44,315 bases of DNA from a virus: the IMG/VR virus record IMGVR_UViG_3300032770_000039, positions 1 to 44,315 of that record; one strand, given 5' to 3'. The position numbers and the translations under genes were made by a program. This document shows, piece after piece, positions 41,100-44,315 of this stretch. Within the stretch, counting starts at the first letter, position 1. Every line of letters starts with the position of its first letter. The notes under the pieces are model-generated. The model saw nothing but the letters and a program-made list of their open reading frames with translations, was not told the origin of the DNA and did no database searches.

Positions 41100-44000
41100 A
41101 TGAAGCGTCTCCAGATTCTTTTCATGCTGTCGATTATACCCCTTGCGGCGCAGACGTGGACAACGGTCACACCGGGAGGGGCCGCGCTCTACGCCAACGG
41201 ATTTGAGAACAAGCTCCTCTGGGACAGCACCAACAGCGAGCTTCTGTACCTCGGGCACCCCACGAGCATTTCGACAATCTACAGTTCAGCGATCTACGGA
41301 TATTCGACCCAGACGCACAACTTCACGCAGCGAGTGAACAACGGCGCATCAGTCGAACTCTGCACATGGCAAGGAGGCGGCCCGTTCGACCCTGAACTTG
41401 CGCACTACAATGGATACTTCACATACGACACGACGCACAGCCAAGCGATTCTGACGGCCCCTCTCTGCAATACACATTTTTACGGGTACACGTACTTTTA
41501 CAAGTCCGCGACCATGAACATGGGAACGGAACTTGGGAAAAGCCCTGTTAGCCCTACAGGCGATGGCACCCTGAACGCGAGCTTCAATTCCAACTATACA
41601 AATATGGACTGGATCAGCGGATACGGTAAGGCGATTGTCTGCTGCATTAATCAAGGCTCCGCGCTTCGCATGGTTGAATTCGACGGGGTGAGCACATTCA
41701 GCGATATCACATCCAGCGTGACAGGAACACTTCCTCCGGCTCCCCTCACAGCGATGGCAACGGTCACGGACGGAACATATCTGTACATCGTCGGCGGCTG
41801 CAATGGGAACACTCCGGGGAACTTCGGGGTGAACGCTTGTGCGGCGAACTCCGGGACACCGCTGAATGACATCTATCGGTACGATCCTGTGGCTAAGTCA
41901 TTCACCAAGATTGCTCCAGTCGGTGGCGTGAAACCGCCAAGCACGAACAGTTCATTTCCATTCGTCTATTACGATTCGACGCGTGGACGCATCGTCTGGT
42001 ATGGCGCGGGAGGAACGAATGACCTGTGGTGGTATACGATCCTTACGAACACTTGGACGAACGTAACCACATCAGGTGGATTCACCATTCCAACGAGCGG
42101 CACCGTGGGGCCGGATGGCAACCAAGCGGCCTATGACCCCGTGCATGATGTCGGGGTGTTCATTTATCCGGTGGCGGGCGGCGGATCGGCTCCCGGTGTT
42201 TGGCAACTGACGTTTCCATATACCACCACGCTCACGGTTTCGGAGGCGATTTACACGGGCGGGTATGCCGGGACAAATCGGACTAATGAGCCTGTTCAAA
42301 TGGGAGTGGCTTTCCCGGACGGTGCGAACGTCAACGGGTGCAACCAGCTTCAAATTTCGAGCGGATCAAGCATCTACCAGTTCGAAAAGCCGATGACTTG
42401 GCCTGATGGGAACGCCAAGTGGTGCAAGATGTCGGCGGTGATTCCCTCTCTGACTGGGGGAAGCACAGCGAGCGTGACGGTGACGACCGGCGGTACAGGC
42501 AATTCAGGTGGCTCGAACCTTGCCACGAATAACCAGCAATGTTCTGGGTCATCCAATTCAGACTACATCTGCGTCAATACAGGTGCCGCGAAGTTCCAGT
42601 TTAAGAAGACGAACTTTGATGGTTTCGATTCGGTGGTGATCGGCGCGACAACCTTGGTAAGCGCTGGAACAAGCAAAGGGTTTGTCGTTTATGGCCCAAC
42701 ACCGACCGCAACGTATCCGGGTAACGTGACCTGCTCTCCAACATCGGGCGGTACGGATTGCTCTGTGGCGACCGGCACGCAGTACACAAGCGCCAATGAT
42801 TCTACTTCCACCGTATCGATTGTTGAGAACGGCCCCGCAGCGGCAATGCTCAAAGCCACATGGACTTTTACGGATGGCTCCAGCCACACGTACATGGGCG
42901 GCACGGCCTATATCTATTGCTATTATAACGAGACGTACTGCCGGATTCTTCCGGTCCTTCGGAATGCCTTCTACGGCTCTGGCGCAGTGGCAGCCACAGC
43001 GTACAAAGGATTGCAGGGATTCGAACTTCAGGTGGCTCTTCAACTCACATCGGGGAACATCGCTATCGCCAATCACACCGGAACGCCAACCACGGCCAGC
43101 ATGACAACCTCGGACGATCTCGATATCTACCAGGGGTACAACTCGACGATGCAGGCGGAAGAAACCGCCAATCCATGGACAACGGATCAAGGTTACGTGA
43201 TTCGCAAGAACGGCGGCACAACGGGCCTGACCGGCACGACTTCGGGTACGGCAGCCCAGACGCCGGAGGGGTGGGCGAACCTCGATTCCTCGGGCTCCGG
43301 TGTCGAAATAGGGCAGTTCTGGTTTGGTCCGCAGGGGAGCAAGAGCCTCGAATTCACGGGCAGTGGAAGCACCATCATTGCGAAGCTTGGCATCCTGGCA
43401 CCACAGAATAGCAAGCCCTACTATCACGAGTACCCTGCATGGCTGACTGAGAATCCGCGTGGTGTTTGGTTGGAGTTTCACACCTCAGCGATCTCGTCTC
43501 CATCTACGGACTTCAACAAGTTCCAGAGCTTTTTGGTTGCGCGACAGGCTGTGGCGGATTACAATGCCGCGAATGTCTTCCCATCCACCATCCTCACGGC
43601 CACGCAGGAAGATACATTCGAGACCACCAACTACACCAGCGCATCACCGGCCACTATCCCATCTGGGAACGCTTGGGCCACAGGCAATGTGACGAACGGA
43701 ACGGATACAGCCTGTCCAGGAACAGCAACCTGCCCGAGCACAACGAATGCTTTTTCGTGGGAACTGGAAAATGACTATCGCTACGATTACATGCTGACGT
43801 TCCTTCAGCGGGGATGGGCGGCGCGGTTCCTGGAAGCCTATAGTTGGTACAACTACTACGGAGAATATGGCGCACCACACAGTGACGGATTCTATTGGTA
43901 CAACCATTGGGATTCCTCATTCACGGAAGTCACAGGGTTCGGTCAACCCAAAGTCACAGCGAACGGATCTAATGCTAATGCCACCCTCGGGATTCACGGA

Positions 44001-44315
44001 ACGGGAGCCTGTTGCCAGTTCGCAGGATATACAAACTGGTTCAATCAAGAGCACGCTCACCGTTGGGGCATGGGGATGTTCTGCGATCTTTCAGGTGAGC
44101 AGTTCTGCACAGATGCATGGGTGAATGAGGAGTACAACTGGTATCTGTCGCTCAACACCTATCAGGACGGCGGATATGCGGCATCCGAAACCGCGACATT
44201 CGTCAACGGCTCCTCAACCATCACGCGGACATGCTGTTCGAGTTGGGACGCAACAATTATCGGACAGGTGATTTTGGCCGGGACAAGTCCTAACCTTACA
44301 CCGTACAAGGTCACG
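41100..44315 (+). CDS. exported kelch-repeat/exo-rhamnogalacturonan-lyase-like protein (3' partial)
   Basis: ATG 41100 (AGGTGAG ahead) opens a frame that stays open for 1072 codons to the window edge. MKRLQILFMLSIIPLAAQTW is a signal peptide. Residues about 190-370 carry kelch/galactose-oxidase-type blades (LYIVGGCNGNTPGNFG, LNDIYRYDPVAKSFTKIAPV, GRIVWYGAGGTNDLWWYTIL). From about 395, NEPVQMGVAFPDGANVNG, TWPDGNAKWCKMSAVIPSL and later ENGPAAAMLKATWTFTDG match the start of YetA/PcRGLX-type exo-rhamnogalacturonan lyases. The C-terminal visible part is Trp/Tyr/His-rich, as in an alpha-toroid. It probably binds or cuts an acidic polysaccharide. Confidence 0.7.
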   Translation, partial: MKRLQILFMLSIIPLAAQTWTTVTPGGAALYANGFENKLLWDSTNSELLYLGHPTSISTIYSSAIYGYSTQTHNFTQRVNNGASVELCTWQGGGPFDPELAHYNGYFTYDTTHSQAILTAPLCNTHFYGYTYFYKSATMNMGTELGKSPVSPTGDGTLNASFNSNYTNMDWISGYGKAIVCCINQGSALRMVEFDGVSTFSDITSSVTGTLPPAPLTAMATVTDGTYLYIVGGCNGNTPGNFGVNACAANSGTPLNDIYRYDPVAKSFTKIAPVGGVKPPSTNSSFPFVYYDSTRGRIVWYGAGGTNDLWWYTILTNTWTNVTTSGGFTIPTSGTVGPDGNQAAYDPVHDVGVFIYPVAGGGSAPGVWQLTFPYTTTLTVSEAIYTGGYAGTNRTNEPVQMGVAFPDGANVNGCNQLQISSGSSIYQFEKPMTWPDGNAKWCKMSAVIPSLTGGSTASVTVTTGGTGNSGGSNLATNNQQCSGSSNSDYICVNTGAAKFQFKKTNFDGFDSVVIGATTLVSAGTSKGFVVYGPTPTATYPGNVTCSPTSGGTDCSVATGTQYTSANDSTSTVSIVENGPAAAMLKATWTFTDGSSHTYMGGTAYIYCYYNETYCRILPVLRNAFYGSGAVAATAYKGLQGFELQVALQLTSGNIAIANHTGTPTTASMTTSDDLDIYQGYNSTMQAEETANPWTTDQGYVIRKNGGTTGLTGTTSGTAAQTPEGWANLDSSGSGVEIGQFWFGPQGSKSLEFTGSGSTIIAKLGILAPQNSKPYYHEYPAWLTENPRGVWLEFHTSAISSPSTDFNKFQSFLVARQAVADYNAANVFPSTILTATQEDTFETTNYTSASPATIPSGNAWATGNVTNGTDTACPGTATCPSTTNAFSWELENDYRYDYMLTFLQRGWAARFLEAYSWYNYYGEYGAPHSDGFYWYNHWDSSFTEVTGFGQPKVTANGSNANATLGIHGTGACCQFAGYTNWFNQEHAHRWGMGMFCDLSGEQFCTDAWVNEEYNWYLSLNTYQDGGYAASETATFVNGSSTITRTCCSSWDATIIGQVILAGTSPNLTPYKVT

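Noticed and set aside
42558-43481. 307-residue minus-strand frame
   Set aside because: It is the shadow of the long + strand kelch/lyase-like gene, is rich in Arg and Cys without domain pattern, and has no RBS or operon context.
1-44315. tRNA or rRNA genes
   Set aside because: No cloverleaf or rRNA-like segment was noticed by eye in the gaps; a tRNAscan run would settle it.

Overview
The window is a block of late, structural genes from a tailed double-stranded DNA phage or prophage with a long non-contractile (siphovirus-like) tail. Almost all genes lie on the + strand and are packed with ATGA, TAATG or few-base overlaps. The order is canonical: prohead protease, scaffold, decoration protein, major capsid protein, head-tail connectors, gp10-like protein, tail terminator, tail tube, G/GT tail chaperones, tape measure, tail hub, fibres. 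No sheath, integrase, replication, lysis or tRNA gene was seen. The host is not identified. Soil-type Acidobacteriota are a low-confidence guess, based on GC-rich but not extreme coding and on signal peptides ending in AQ followed by TW.

Region 1 (1-9068) is the head and neck module. The XkdF-type protease reading frame stops at 670, and its usual C-terminal segment reappears only at 2363. In between sit a tiny acidic protein and three membrane-protein genes, one of them on the minus strand. The 2363 gene carries a strong internal ribosome site and in-frame ATG at 3092, predicting a nested scaffold. Major capsid, decoration, connector, gp10-like and terminator genes follow.

Region 2 (9053-17087) is an accessory block between the tail terminator and the tail tube. 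It holds five predicted glycosyltransferases, a DUF115/MptE-like enzyme, a sugar-type methyltransferase and several unknown proteins. Inside it lies about 400 bp of strongly G/T-rich, degenerate pentamer repeat (TNNGG-like).

Region 3 (17101-25910) is the tail module. The tail tube gene is split: a start with a good RBS at 17101, then a minus-strand double-HNH/NUMOD3 endonuclease gene, then the rest of the tube protein from about 17992. Tail chaperones with a probable -1 frameshift, a 1083-residue tape measure and a 1162-residue hub protein follow.

Region 4 (26051-44315) is a long run of fibre, adhesin and glycan-active genes. Unusually, seven consecutive larger products (from 30525 to the window end) begin with convincing Sec signal peptides. 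The last gene, open from 41100 to the window end, combines kelch-like repeats with a module resembling exo-rhamnogalacturonan lyases. A 93-bp element occurs at 14012-14104 and 25919-26011, ahead of the methyltransferase and the first large fibre gene, and is a good candidate for a phage regulatory element.
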